Source: Centroberyx gerrardi (taxonomy: Eukaryota > Chordata > Actinopteri > Beryciformes > Berycidae). From it: DNA of 64,000 bases. Position numbers and translations under genes: made by a program. The stretch is taken from NCBI RefSeq assembly GCF_048128805.1, contig NC_136019.1, forward strand, positions 14,747,905 to 14,811,904, in the 5' to 3' direction. Shown here piece by piece: positions 1-55,700 of the stretch. Numbering within the stretch: the first letter of the stretch is position 1; every line of letters begins with the position of its first letter. Below the pieces are notes generated by a model that worked only from the letters and a program-made list of their open reading frames with translations, did not search any database and was not told the DNA's origin.

Positions 1-1578
1 CTCCACTTTGCTTGAAACCACAAACACAGATGGTCAAAATAGTTGTTTCCATTTCAAGCACTGAGATGTAATTGCAGAGCGAATAAAAAGAAATGCAATT
101 TCCCCTGCAGATGTTTGAAGGACTTTGTGTAAAATAATAATATTAGCCAGTAAAAACCTGATGCAGAAATGGTTATTATAATGAGATTTAGCGCAGCTTA
201 TTTAATTGTGGCCCTCTCAAATACAGCTGAGAGCGTGTGGGGGCGGTGAAGTGGCCCTGGCCCCTGCATGCTTCACCATCCATTAGCGTTTAGTATCTTC
301 ATATTCACTACACTTCAGTATTCACTTCATTAACATTCAAAATCTTCTTTCCCATAAATGAAAAACAACTCAAAGCAAGCATGAAGGCATTAAAACAAAC
401 TGCTGTAGTGTTGTATCTTGGTTCCTAATGGATTCACAATCTACTTTAGATTCACATATCGAAATAGAACTGGAGACTCACTTCTTATCTCTGTTGTGAT
501 AATTTATCCCCTCTCTTGTTGCTTGGCTCATCTGGTGGAACAATTGTTTCATCATTCAAGATGCAGATAAAATTACTCTGTAGTGTCTCTGTTCCAGATT
601 TCCATTCTTGGGATGTTCTGGGTCGTTCTTCACTGGTTTCTGGCACTGGAGATGAAGCAGCTGTCTTCCATGGTGTCAATCACTGCTCTGTGGCTCAAGA
701 GCTTGATTCACTGACTGGACATAGCAGAATTACTGCTCATAACTACTGCCATTGACATTTTTGGGTGTGTGTGTGTGTGTGTGTGTAAGGTTGGACTTAT
801 ATGGATTTTTGAAGGCTGAAAGTGTTCCCCCCAGAATTTAATTCTCAGCAGATTGGAGAAGCCTCTGAAACAGCATTCAGACCATCATGGAACACTAAAA
901 CTCTCCATTGAAACCCAGACTAATGAAATTATTTTAGTGTCAGCAGTTCTTTAAGGCAGAGTGACCCGCTGCACCTATTTTCAGACTGTTTTTATGTAGC
1001 TGTGGTCAGGGAGGAACCTCCATCATATCAGAAGTGCATGACATGACTGGCTGATATCTGATATTTAACAAAAATATCAATCTATCATATCAATCTAACC
1101 CTGGTGTATATGTTTGTGCATATGTGACAGTGTGTCAGTATTTCATTGCTGCACCATTCGCAGAAAAACACACTCATTATGGGAAGTATTTCTCTAGTTA
1201 TCTCAGCCATTGATATGATAATCCCATGGAACGACAAAAGACTTGACCACAATGAGGCCCACTATGCTCACAACAAATACCTTCCACCATTCCCACTGGC
1301 AATATCACACACAAGTTTGAAACGATCAGGCAAATCGGGGCAATCAGATCTCTCCAGTCATGTAGTTTCAGCTTTCAGGCTTTAGGCCGAAGCCGAGACT
1401 AAAAATCCAATGCAGGGGAAGAAATATTGAATTTCTTTGACCTAAGCCTCATGCCTGCTTGCTGATCTGGGACACCAAGACATTGAGTAATGTCAAGGGT
1501 GAACTCAAATCCTCTCTTTTCAATATTGCTTTATTGCTTTTTACTTATGCTGTGTGTGTGTGTATGTTTGTGTGTGCT

Positions 1579-1620
<42 letters not shown>

Positions 1621-2870
1621 AAGAGAGAGTGGGGGATGGTTTGTGGTTAATTTTGGTAAGACATGGATCATAGGCCTTAATGATGAGCTGCTCATTGATT
1701 GGCTCATTAATGTATAAGTGTGTTTATTAACCTTGGTTTAAAATATGAAATACGAAAGGTCATTTAAATAGACTGTAAGCTGCCATATTTTCAACTGTTT
1801 GGGAGCTAAAAACATACTTTTCTCCAAGAGGCATGGAGTCCCACAACACAAGGAATCCACTGCCATCTAGTGGAATTGAAGCACGATAACAGTATTTGAT
1901 TAAAGGACAGATATAACATTTCTCAGACATCAGCAAAATCAAAATCATACCTCAGCCACAGCCTCTCCATCTAGCATGCAAACAACATATTCATCTGTAT
2001 CAAAGAATTTCCATAAGAGAGATGAGCATAGAAACAGCAGATGGATCTTGTAGGCAGACAACCTTAACAGTTGGAGTGGTTCTTCAGTGTGTGTTAATTT
2101 TGCTGTGGTGAGGCCTAATGCCTGTCATGTAAATACAACACATCTTGCAGGGAAATCCAGGAAAGGGTCATTCCTTGAATACATACATTTTTCATGTTTT
2201 AAAAGAAATTCTATTTTTAAACTCTCTTTCTTTGGTGCCTGGGAATTCATATGGAAGGTAGACACCGGAGTCTTCCCATTAAATCAACTGTTAAAATTCA
2301 CGTTTTTCCACTGAAACTGTTAGCCAGTAACTTTTCCTGTATCCCAGCAGTAAATACAACATCTTTGTCTTTTGTGCTGTCCTGTCTTTTCATGTCCTCA
2401 CATATTTTGTTATCTGTCTCATACTTTTTAGAGAAAAATGCACGGGCATTAAAGGGCAAACCAGCGCGAGAATACCATTAACACATCTATTCCTCTCTGC
2501 TGCAAGGCTGGTCGCCTGTAACACAATGTTTAGGGCAAACTAATCACGTAGAGCTTTTTGTCAGCATGTGTACAAGATGCTGCGTTAAGTTAACCAGAAT
2601 AAGACCGGAAATTAAGCCACTTTGCCTTCAAAATAAAAACAAAACTCGCAACTTGAACAATAAAATTCGCCACGTTGGCTTTGAAAAGAACATTTTGCAA
2701 TTCAGCAATGCTGTTTTCTTTTGCTTCAGATGACTCCTTAAATATATTATTTATTTTCACTGTCATTCTTTGTATAATTGAAAAGAACATTTAAACACAT
2801 GGGTTTTATTTTGAAAGAAGTTTACAGGAAGTCTGATTTATCATTCTGGTTGTCTTTACACTGGAGTCAC
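1..2870. other. Upstream intergenic region, no gene seen
   Basis: I see no coding exon, RNA gene or recognisable transposon here. Open frames are all under 80 codons and match no family I know. Two (TG)n microsatellites stand out, at about 764-787 and 1551-1617. The region ends in the presumed promoter of spag17. Confidence 0.6.
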
Positions 2871-2883
2871 TACCTGCACTGCT

Positions 2884-2897
2884 GTTGCCATGGCAAC
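2884..2897. promoter_or_regulatory. RFX X-box of spag17
   Basis: The sequence GTTGCCATGGCAAC is a perfect palindrome. It fits the X-box bound by RFX-family factors: two half-sites, GTTGCC and GGCAAC, separated by AT. It lies 152 bp before the spag17 ATG, in the usual window for ciliary promoters. RFX2/RFX3 with FOXJ1 drive motile-cilia genes in vertebrates, so a site here agrees with the identity of the gene. I did not see a clear FOXJ1 site beside it. Confidence 0.8.
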
Positions 2898-3048
2898 ACA
2901 AGCACCATACGCTGGCGGACAAACTAACTCAACGTCAACTCCTAATTTTGCTCACTAATTTGATTTTGCTTGGAAAACTTTGAGTGTCGTCAGTATTTTA
3001 TGTTCTTCACAGTGTAACCGTCCATATAGAGTAGTAAAAAAAGGGAAA

Positions 3049-32279
<29,231 letters not shown>

Positions 32280-32394
32280 GGAATAAACCTCACCCATCTT
32301 GAATCACATTTCACATCATCATCCCAGTCCCTGCTATTTTGTTCCTCAAAAATTCAATATTCTTAAGGATATGATTTTTTACACTCTGTCACCA

Positions 32395-32400
32395 AATAAA
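32395..32400 (+). terminator. Poly(A) signal of spag17
   Basis: AATAAA lies 116 bp after the TGA. It is the first canonical signal after the stop and is followed by T-rich and GT-rich sequence (about 32440-32485), which fits a downstream element. Confidence 0.65.
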
Positions 32401-33023
32401 ATCTCTTTATCCACACTGAAATATTTGTTGCCAGTGACTTTTAAGGATTTGTGTGTATTTGTATGTGTGTGTCTGTGTGTGTGTTTTAACACAAGGCCTC
32501 CTTTGGACTGCATCAGCTGCTAGAGAATGAAGCAGATTAGCAGGCACACTTTTAAACAAGACATCTTAATTGATACCAACAGCTGTGCTCATTTCAATTA
32601 GCTAATTTGGCAAGAATCAGATGTTAGTTTCCTTGCTGCACATCTGATCCTCACTGTGAGTGAAATGGTGATAGGCAGAGCCACCCACTAAAGGCAGAGA
32701 TAATAATTTGATACTGCTTTTATTCTCGTGTTAAAGTTTTCTTAAGATAGATAAGAGATAATAAAAACTTGATAAATTATGAATAATGTGCTACTTTATT
32801 AAACCATATATGTTGGGGAGTTGTTTTTGCCTGCCCCCTCCAAAGGGAGGTCAAAGTACTGAATGAGTTACCGATTGTCTGTAGAGCTGCCACTGCCAGG
32901 CACTAAGGGTTTTTGTTTCAGGACACTGATGGCAACACGGGGTATTGGTCCCGATTCTCCCGATTTCGTTTGGTTTAAAAGTGGTTTCTCTCATTAATGT
33001 CACTCTGCTACCTAAAAATGTCC

Positions 33024-33111
33024 TCCTTCGAGCCGGATTTGAACCAGCGACCTAAGGATTTCAGCATTAAGCTCCTACAGTCCTCCGCTCTACCAACTGA
33101 GCTATCGAAGG
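33024..33111 (-). tRNA. tRNA-Tyr (anticodon GTA) with a 15-nt intron
   Basis: On the minus strand the gene starts CCTTCGATAGCTCAGTTGG and ends CCGGCTCGAAGG plus discriminator A. The acceptor stem pairs CCTTCGA with TCGAAGG. The B box is GGTTCAAATCC. The anticodon GTA lies in ACTGTAG, and a 15-nt intron (33060-33074) follows one base after the anticodon, the canonical place for tRNA-Tyr introns. Without the intron the tRNA is 73 nt. A run of five T on the minus strand (33018-33014) serves as terminator. It lies between spag17 and tmem151b, antisense to both. Confidence 0.95.
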
Positions 33112-33328
33112 GATGGGAAAGCATAGGCAACGAAGAGTAACCTATCCATTTTCTACCAATGTAGAACGTGGACATTTGTGAAAAAATATTTTGAGCAGAT
33201 TTTTATTGTCACTGGTATTGCTTTACGTGTGCGTGCCTCTGTGCATGTGAGTGTGTGTCTCTGTGGGAGATCCTTGCGCCTGTGCATGCGCGCAGGTGGC
33301 GGACCGTGGTGGTGGCGGTGTTGGTATG

Positions 33329-33336
33329 TGACGTCA
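33329..33336. promoter_or_regulatory. Full CRE palindrome
   Basis: TGACGTCA is the consensus full-site cAMP response element bound by CREB/ATF factors. It lies about 700 bp before the tmem151b start codon in a CpG-containing stretch. A chance 8-mer is possible. Confidence 0.5.
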
Positions 33337-33399
33337 GCGGAGACACAACGCAAGGTGCAACCGTGACCTGCACGGAACGAAATAAAGTTGTTGTCTTCT

Positions 33400-33601
33400 T
33401 AACTCGAAAGAAAATCATCCTGGACTAGCCTTTTGCGTCGCGATGCCTCGTGTTTATCCTCCTCGTTCGCCCGAATACCTTAAATGAATGACCGATAGTG
33501 CTTTTTTTTTTTTTTATTCCTGCAGCCTCTCGAGCTCACGAGCGTCTTCCATCCGTCATCTGTGCAGCTGGTGAAAGCGTTGGCTCTCGCTCACACGCGC
33601 G

Positions 33602-33632
<31 letters not shown>

Positions 33633-34034
33633 ATAAACACACGCTCGGGCATCACGAGAAGGACCGACAGCAGCTGAAAAACGGTTTGGCAAGAAGGGCA
33701 ACGGGCTTTGACGGTTGGTGTTTTGTCAAGATTTGCCTTTGAAGTGAAGGATGGAGAGGCTGAAGGAGAAACACCGAGCGGGTTGAGAGAGAGTCAGCGG
33801 AGGGGAGAGAGAGAGAGAGAGAGAGAGAGGGCGACCGTTGAATTCGGAGTAGATGATGCTTATTTGCCGCAGGCCCCGCCATCGTGAAATAGGATACCGA
33901 CTTGCGGCGGATGGGGTGACCGAGCCTGCTGCTCCGCCGGGGAGGTCCCTGCCTTCGGCCGTTACCGGGGTAGGAACTGCCCGTGCCCGGTTCTAAGGAA
34001 GGGAGGGAGGAAGGAAGGAAAGGAAAGAGGGAAA
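33400..34034 (+). promoter_or_regulatory. Promoter and 5' UTR region of tmem151b
   Basis: This stretch is richer in CpG than its surroundings (for example 33425-33475, 33535-33612 and 33870-33970) and leads straight to the start codon at 34035. It contains E-box CAGCTG sites near 33577 and 33670, the alternating GC/AC tract, a (GA)n run near 33805-33830 and AAGG repeats near 34000-34020. I see no TATA box. The transcription start cannot be fixed. Confidence 0.55.
33592..33632. repeat. (AC)(GC)n(AC)n alternating tract
   Basis: About 40 bp of strict alternation, with a CGCGCG core followed by (AC)n, lie about 400 bp upstream of the tmem151b ATG. This is the strongest Z-DNA-prone sequence in the window. 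Confidence 0.85.
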
Positions 34035-48421
<14,387 letters not shown>

Positions 48422-49720
48422 CGGACATAAACATAAACACATTAAGAGCGAGAAAGTAATAAGTATGGGCAGAGGACGAGGGAGATGAAAGAACAGACTG
48501 AACAGTAAAAGAGTGGATCACAGAAGAAAAGGGATACGTGAGAGTATGAGGGGAAAGAAAAGAGACCTGAAACTAAACAGCAAGGGAAAGAATAAAGACA
48601 GAGCATGAGGGTGAAAGAAATGGAGTGGTTGACAGAATGCCGACCAAGTACAGAAAGAAGAAAGGAGCGGAAAGAATGAGAGGAAAGAATAGCCCTGTGA
48701 TGGACAGAATCATCAACAAGGAAAGAAACACTGGACGGGAATAATGAAAGCAGAAGAGGAAAAAGAGGCGGGAGGCGGTAGAAAGAAGAGTGAATCTGTG
48801 GATAAAGTAAGGAGGGAATAAGATAAGGGAAGAAGGGGAGAAGAAACGGAAAGAAAAGGCTGCTGCAGACAGCAAATGGACTGTTGGTGAGAAGGAAGAG
48901 ATTTGAACAGATGCAGTGTATAAATAGCAGGGAAGCATGCTGGTTCAACGGGAGTTGAGGGCTGATAGGCAGTGCAGGAGCAAGATAAGATAGAATCAGA
49001 GAGAATGAGAGAAGGCAAGAAAATACTTGCAGTCGTAGACTTTGTTATACTGTTAACGTGTGTGAGAGAGAGAGTGAGAGAGAGAGAGAGAATGAGCAAT
49101 AGATGGAGTGAGTGCGCGCAAGACAGAGACAGATCGGATACTTGGGAGGGACAGGAAGACTGAAAACTTGGGAATGTCTATTTCCAGATATATCTATGCA
49201 AGACCAGTAGTGGGAGGAGCAACAAGTCTAAAGATAGCCGTTCGCAGCTTGCAGAGAGGTGGAGAGACACCAAACCAGCCGACTGGTAGTGGCTTTCTTT
49301 CAAGTCAGAGAGAAGAAGAGAGGAGGAAAATTAAAAAGTGATATTTCGAGACGGAATAGCAAAAGAGACGCAGTGGTTTTGCTAAAATAAAATGAAATAA
49401 CAGGGAGGAAAGAGAGGAGCACTAACAAGACGGCTCATTTACATGCAGAAAGAGGCGAGAGTTCTTCAAATATTTCAAAGGATGGAGGAAGGAGACGAGA
49501 CAACAGGATTTACAAGGTGAAATGCAGAGCAGAATAGGGGCAGGGAATAACAAAGGGAGGGAAATAATGACAGGCTGTTCTCAAGGCGAAATGTAGTGAG
49601 CAAAAGAAGAGGTCAGGAGTTAAGAGTGCAACACGCAAAGAGAAGAAGAAGAAGAAGCAGATGACAAAACGAGACAGGATACTGACCATGACAGGCATGG
49701 TTACCCTAAATCCTTTGTAT
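48422..49720 (+). other. Purine-rich 3' flank, probable tmem151b 3' UTR
   Basis: For about 1.3 kb after the stop codon the + strand is dominated by A and G, with GAAAGA, GGAGAA and GAGAGA mixtures. Candidate AATAAA signals lie at 48591-48596 and 49386-49391, with another beyond at 50134-50139. Which is used cannot be told. Long open frames on the minus strand here (for example 48442-48948) come from lack of purine-strand stops and are not genes. Confidence 0.55.
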
Positions 49721-52700
49721 CTGTTTTCCATTTGACAGAAAGGACACAAAACCAAAATATCTAGACTCAAAAAGATCAACTCAAGACATGGGACATCAAG
49801 ATCAACAGACTTGGGATTCATCTCAGAGCCAGAACACCCTGTGGTTCTCTGACCTCAAATCTAATCTGGAAATTCATTTTACAGTCTCAAATAACATTTT
49901 CAAACAGGTCCAAATTAGGTCTCTCTCCACTCCCTTTCCAGACAGACCAAATGAATCTAGCAATCTAGTTTCCTACAACTTCCTATTCATACAGCGCCTG
50001 ATGAGCAACAATTACAGTAGGCAGTTCAGATGAGAAAGGGAGGAGAAACATTGATTCCCCTCCTTCCTCCCTCTTACCCTCTTCACCATTTGCTCCCCCA
50101 CCACACTCCATCCATTACTGACATGGACCTGATAATAAACTCTATAGAAGAGGAGAGCGATTGCTTCCACTGCCTCTCAACTCTACCCCTCTCCTGTTTT
50201 TCTCCTCATCTTCCTATCCGCTCCTCCCTCCATCTCATCACCCCTTCCGTACTTTTATTTTTAAATGCAAGACTAGTTCATAGCAACAGTTTTGTGCTAT
50301 TAACACATGTTGTGTTGTTAAGTGAAACGAGATGGGTGCTGTACCAAAATACACTCACAGTGCATCCGTCCCTACATCAACTACCCCTCCTCTTCTCCTC
50401 CTCCACTTCCGCCTCCCTTTGCATTCTCCCACTGCATACCCAGACAGATAGAGTGGTGGCTATGCGATACACCTCTCTCTGCTCCTGGAGATGCTGGGAT
50501 CCGGGATCATATTTCACCTCCCAACTCCAGCTCCACACATCACATCTGCCCCAGGCTGAGGCTGCTGTTCTAGGACCAGATTTCTCATACCAAATATGTA
50601 CCACTGCTGTCGGAAGAAATTTCTCATATGAAGTTTTTATAAGAATTAAGCAAAGGGATTCTCATTTTTCACTCGATGTCCATGTATTTTTAAAGCTGCA
50701 GAATGAGATTTGAATGGGTTATGTGGGTGCTAGGATTAGAACGCTTACCCAGCACATAGAGGATCATGTCACAATTTGAATCAGAAAGCGAAAAAATGCT
50801 AAAATTGGTCTTCAGAGTTTCACACGACAGCGGTGATGCCTGTGACATCGGTTCCAGGCTGAGGTTGCTGACACAGGGTCAGATTTTCACTTCTGACTAA
50901 ATTAAATTTCCCCTGGCAACCCCTGTACATTGTAGTCATACTATAGTCTGGAAGGGCTGGAATGCACTTCAAGTTTACTTCCCAAACAGATTTAGTCTTC
51001 TGTGATACCAGACCTGCTGATAGAAGGAGTTAGGCCAGGTTGTACTATGGATGTCATGCTGCTCCTCCCGTCTCTTGATCTACTAAGTGTTGCCTGAAAA
51101 TAAGTAACAATGCCCACTGTAACATCGCCTCAGTATAACATTTCTAAAATCAGCTGGCATAGAATTGCATGTTACTTAGCAGCAGCAATTGAGCAGGAGC
51201 TATCAATAGTTATCAATAGCAAACATGGCTGCCATTGCAAACTGCAATGCCCAAACTCTACGATTCAGTCGTTCAACACATTTAGATATTGTAGTCCCTC
51301 GCAGAAAAGAGCATGGACAAGAACTGTTTTCCAGTCCGTAGGGATTCACCTCGGCGTCCTACTTCTTGAGTAGGTATGTCTTCATGGAAAGCTAGCCCAG
51401 GGAGCAGAGCTTGGCACAGATAACACAAACAGTCGGTGCTTTGATGCTTATAGTATACAGTAGAACTTGAGAAAGCACACTTGCCTGCTAGCGAGAAGCA
51501 GTTAGTAGCAGTTAGTAGTTTGATGAAAATTTCTCACCTTCCCTGCATAGTGCCCTTCACAGGTCACTTCTGGCAGATTGGAATTTAGGAAGTGTCTCCC
51601 CCGCTCTCTATCTGGCCGCTGGACATGATATTGAAAAGCAAAGCACAGTGAAAGAATGGAGTTCTGGAGAAGTCTCTTACATGAGGAGTTTCCTGGAAAT
51701 GGAGCAAAAATAATATGAGAGGCTTCATACACTTCATGAATGACTAAATAGACTTGCACATGTTAATGAGCATACACACAATCACACAAACATGGATACT
51801 GTAACTACAAACATTATCCAATCAGGATTCAACAGCTGTGGGCAAAATCTCCCAATGGACCTTTATGGAAAGAAAAACTAGAACACAAGTGATGACCTGG
51901 TTTGGTGTGTGGCACACACACACAATCACATACACTCACACACACAGATTCTGGCTCACCGACCTTCAGTAGCTTTGGGGGACATTATACTGAACTGGGC
52001 ACAACACCTTGATGGACTGATGGAGGGGAGGGAGAAGGAGACTAACGGACAAAATGATGAATGGAAAAAAGAGAAGGAAAGGAAGAAAAGAAAACTTTCA
52101 AGAAGGGAGGAAACTGATGGAGAAAATAAAAAAAGAAAAAACTACAAAAGGACAGCTGTTTCTTATATGACTGGAAAATGATGAAAACGACATGCGTAAA
52201 CAGCTATTGAGAGGCAAAGAGCGAGAGAGAAAAGAGATTTAAAGACAATTATTTATACAGCTATTAATCATTATCTCAGTCTCCTCATGGTTAGAATTGT
52301 CTCTATATGTGTCCCTTTGTCTCAAAAGCACTGAACACACCTCCGTGTTAATTTGCACTATCATGTTGGTTTCACTGATTATTCTGGTGTTTTGTTTTGT
52401 TTTGGGTTTTTTTTGGTTGTAATGATCAGGCTTGGGAAGGTTCTGTTCGAAATGTGATCTTTTGCAGATCACTAGTTACCTGCTTAAATTTGGAATCAGT
52501 TACTTGAACCACCAGTAGTAAAATGTGATTACTTTCCATTACTGTTTCAATACTTTGCCACCAAAAGCTACAAACATTGAAATTAAAATGAATTAAAATA
52601 TAAAGTACAATTCATTCCAATTTACAGACTGTAATTTCATCCGCAAAAACTTGAGTAGCCATTATTTCAATTTGTGAAATGATGTCTATAATTAAAATGC

Positions 52701-55700
52701 CTTTGTTCCCTTCAGACATTTTTCATGTCTTAGTAATGACCTATTTCTTCCAGGAGGTCTTTTTTTTAATCAGATTACTGTAATCTAATTATATGTGTTA
52801 ATTTCTCCCCAGCCCTGATTGTGATCTTGTGTTTTAGTTGTTTTAGAGTATTTACGTGAGATTTTTTTTATGGCGTTTGATATTCTCAACACGTGTCTCT
52901 CACCACATCAGCCTCTTTGGGAGTGCCAAGAGAACACCGCTCTGTGCCCATGATGTCACACTCACACACACACACACACACACACACATGCTTGCATGTT
53001 TAGTCACAGCATTAAGGCAGACATTATGACAGCTTATTTTAGACTAGAGTGACATTATCATTAATCCAACGCCCATAATCGCCTCACACATACAGCCTCT
53101 CACACAAACGCACACGCACTGAAAAACACGCTACTCTCCTGCTGTGTTGCCTTTGTGTCCGATGTTGCCAACTTTTTTTCTCAGGATTTTAGTTGATGCT
53201 GCATTCCTGTATCAACATACACATACACACGCTTAAACGCAGCCATTAACACGCCAAAGCAAAAAAAAAGCATAACGCATCACAGAGAAAACGCTCACAC
53301 ACACACAAATGCACGCACACATTAGCCAGTACTGGCTGCCACAAGTCTGTACAACCTGCAGTCGTTTCTGTGCTGGTGGATTGTGTTGCAGAACCAAACA
53401 TTTACAAGATGTGACAGAGGCTGGATTTACTCAGGAACTAACAATAATGTTGTTTTTTTTTAACCCTGTTTGACTGGGATCTCATCTGTTACTGCTGGCA
53501 AAACAAAATATGAAACATTGTATGATTACAACTGCTGTTGTGTTTTATTTTGTTCATTGACCGGACCACTGAGTCACTGTTCGTGTGTAGATCCATCCAG
53601 AATTATACATCATGTTATGTTTGGTGAAACCTAGCAGAAGGGATTTTAGTCCACTGGGTGGCAGCAAAGCCTTATACTGACAGAGTTATGACAACACACA
53701 GGTGATACGGGGCCTTGTGTATGAAAGAGGGACAAAGTGGTACTAAACTATTTTAAGCCACCACTGATCTGGTTATTAGTCCCTGTGACTGAATGTGTAG
53801 CTAAGCAATATTGTCCATAACTCTGCTTTCTGGCTAGAATTGTATATGTTGCTCAGCGTTTTTTGTTTTTTTTACCTTATAACCATGATTTCAGTGACAG
53901 AACTCTTAGATAAAGGCTTCATTATTAGCTAATCTGGCATTCTATTTTGGAACGGAGCCTCCATTGCAGTTGCATAACTCCTGCTTTGTCTGGCTCTATA
54001 GCTTCTTTATGACATAAACTACAAACAAAAAGATAGAAAGGTTGTGGTAGCTGTATGGCTTTTGTGATCAACATTTTTCTATTTTAAAAAAAGACATCAC
54101 TCATGATAACAAAAATGCAAATATACCCAAGGTGTGCCCATATATATATAGCTATTCTTTTGGTTTGGAGCAAAATGCCTCCCTCCACCCTTTTATCGAC
54201 ACTGCATTCATCAACCGAATATCCTCTTGCTCATATTTTACACTGTTAGAAAAAGCTCTAGCAATTATGACTAATGTATTGTTATCAATACTGTTACTGC
54301 TTCTCTCGTGATCACTCAACGATGGCACAATTGTGGATGGGTTTACTAATCATAACAAGGTTGTCGTACACTGTAAAAAAAAAAAAAATGTATAGAATTG
54401 GTTCAACTTCAAATCACATGAATTCCAGCTGCATTTCTTTTTGTTTGTTTTTGTTTTTTTTCTGAGAAGTCAAACTTCAGTTTCCAGGGAACATATATTT
54501 GTTATTAAAGGAATAATCTACCCAAAACAGACTTCAGGTTATTCCTGTGATCTCAGACAGTTTAATATGGATTTGTGCGCATGAATAATTCTCCCTCAGA
54601 ACTAGAAACAAAGGAGCCAAGATTCTTGTCTGTTATGAACAGACACTTTTCAAGTACTGTGCTGTATCTGTACTGAGCCTGTCAAACTGAATTGTGCACA
54701 AAAGACAATTGGAAAACATACTATAACGTGCCAGTATGAAAGTGTGGGTGCTGTACAACACAATTGTGCAGTAGAAAAGCCATATACAAGTGACTCTCTG
54801 TCTCTGGTGTATGTAAACATGCCATGGGTGATTTTACCAGGGTATGGATACATTTCCTGATTCAGAGCTGTTAGCAATATTAACACATGAAGCTCACTGT
54901 GGTGTAAAAGCTCAACATTTTGAGTCCACAAAGTTAGTGTGGCTTTCCTTGTCAATGCAGCAGGTCTAGAAAGCGTCTCAGATAAGAGTCCTGGTTCTCT
55001 GTGTTCCAGCTTCAGGAGAGCTGGTCATGTTCACACTGACATACGACCTCAGACAGTTCAGGATATTAGCTCTGTTTTCGGTCTGATCCACCCTGTAAAA
55101 ATATTTAATGCAGCTGGATTACGTGTGAGCAGTTGAACGAATGAATTGTTAATACAATGTAGTTGTTATGTACATGCAGCCTCTGTGAAGTTATAACAAT
55201 AATGTTACATACAATGCATTATTGAGTTACACAATGACGTGTACAGCCGGGAATGGGCTTTCTGTTCAGGCACTGTCAAGCAAAATCTCCTCAGTATTAA
55301 GCTAATTAATATGTAACTGATAACAATAAGATTGTCATTATCACACAGATCAGACAGATTATCTCTATGGTCATCGATCTGGTTAAGATAATGTCATTAT
55401 ATAACTACAATGGATTGTGACGATGAAGGTAATGATGGTTTTGATGATGGTGATAATGATGGCGATGACGCTGTTAAGTGATGTAGTCGTGGCGATGATG
55501 ATGACAATTAATTGTCATGAAAGATACCAATAAATCAAACTGCTTGATATACCACGATTTGGTCTTGTCATGGGATTTTTACCACAGTGATGTCTTTATA
55601 ATATATTAATATACCCATTATATATTTTGGATAGTTGCTTGCCTCATGTAGCATATGCCAACTCCAAAAGCTGTTGAGCACCGGACACACACCATGTGTA

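Noticed and set aside
2980..3048. Upstream extension of spag17 exon 1 in the same frame
   Set aside because: The frame is open but has no ATG before 3049, and the 3049 start matches the mammalian N-terminus.
33360..33430. AATAAAGTTGTTGTC-type sequence that resembles the end of an LTR
   Set aside because: I could not find paired LTR ends, a primer-binding site, or a target duplication. A solo LTR cannot be supported.
48442..49099. Three long minus-strand frames downstream of tmem151b
   Set aside because: They are the Ser/Leu/Phe-rich complement of a purine-rich strand that lacks stop codons, so they reflect composition, not coding.
50030..50713. 227-codon + strand open frame after tmem151b
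   Set aside because: It is Leu/Ser/His/Pro-rich because of CT-rich composition. It shows no conserved motif and no splice or Kozak support.
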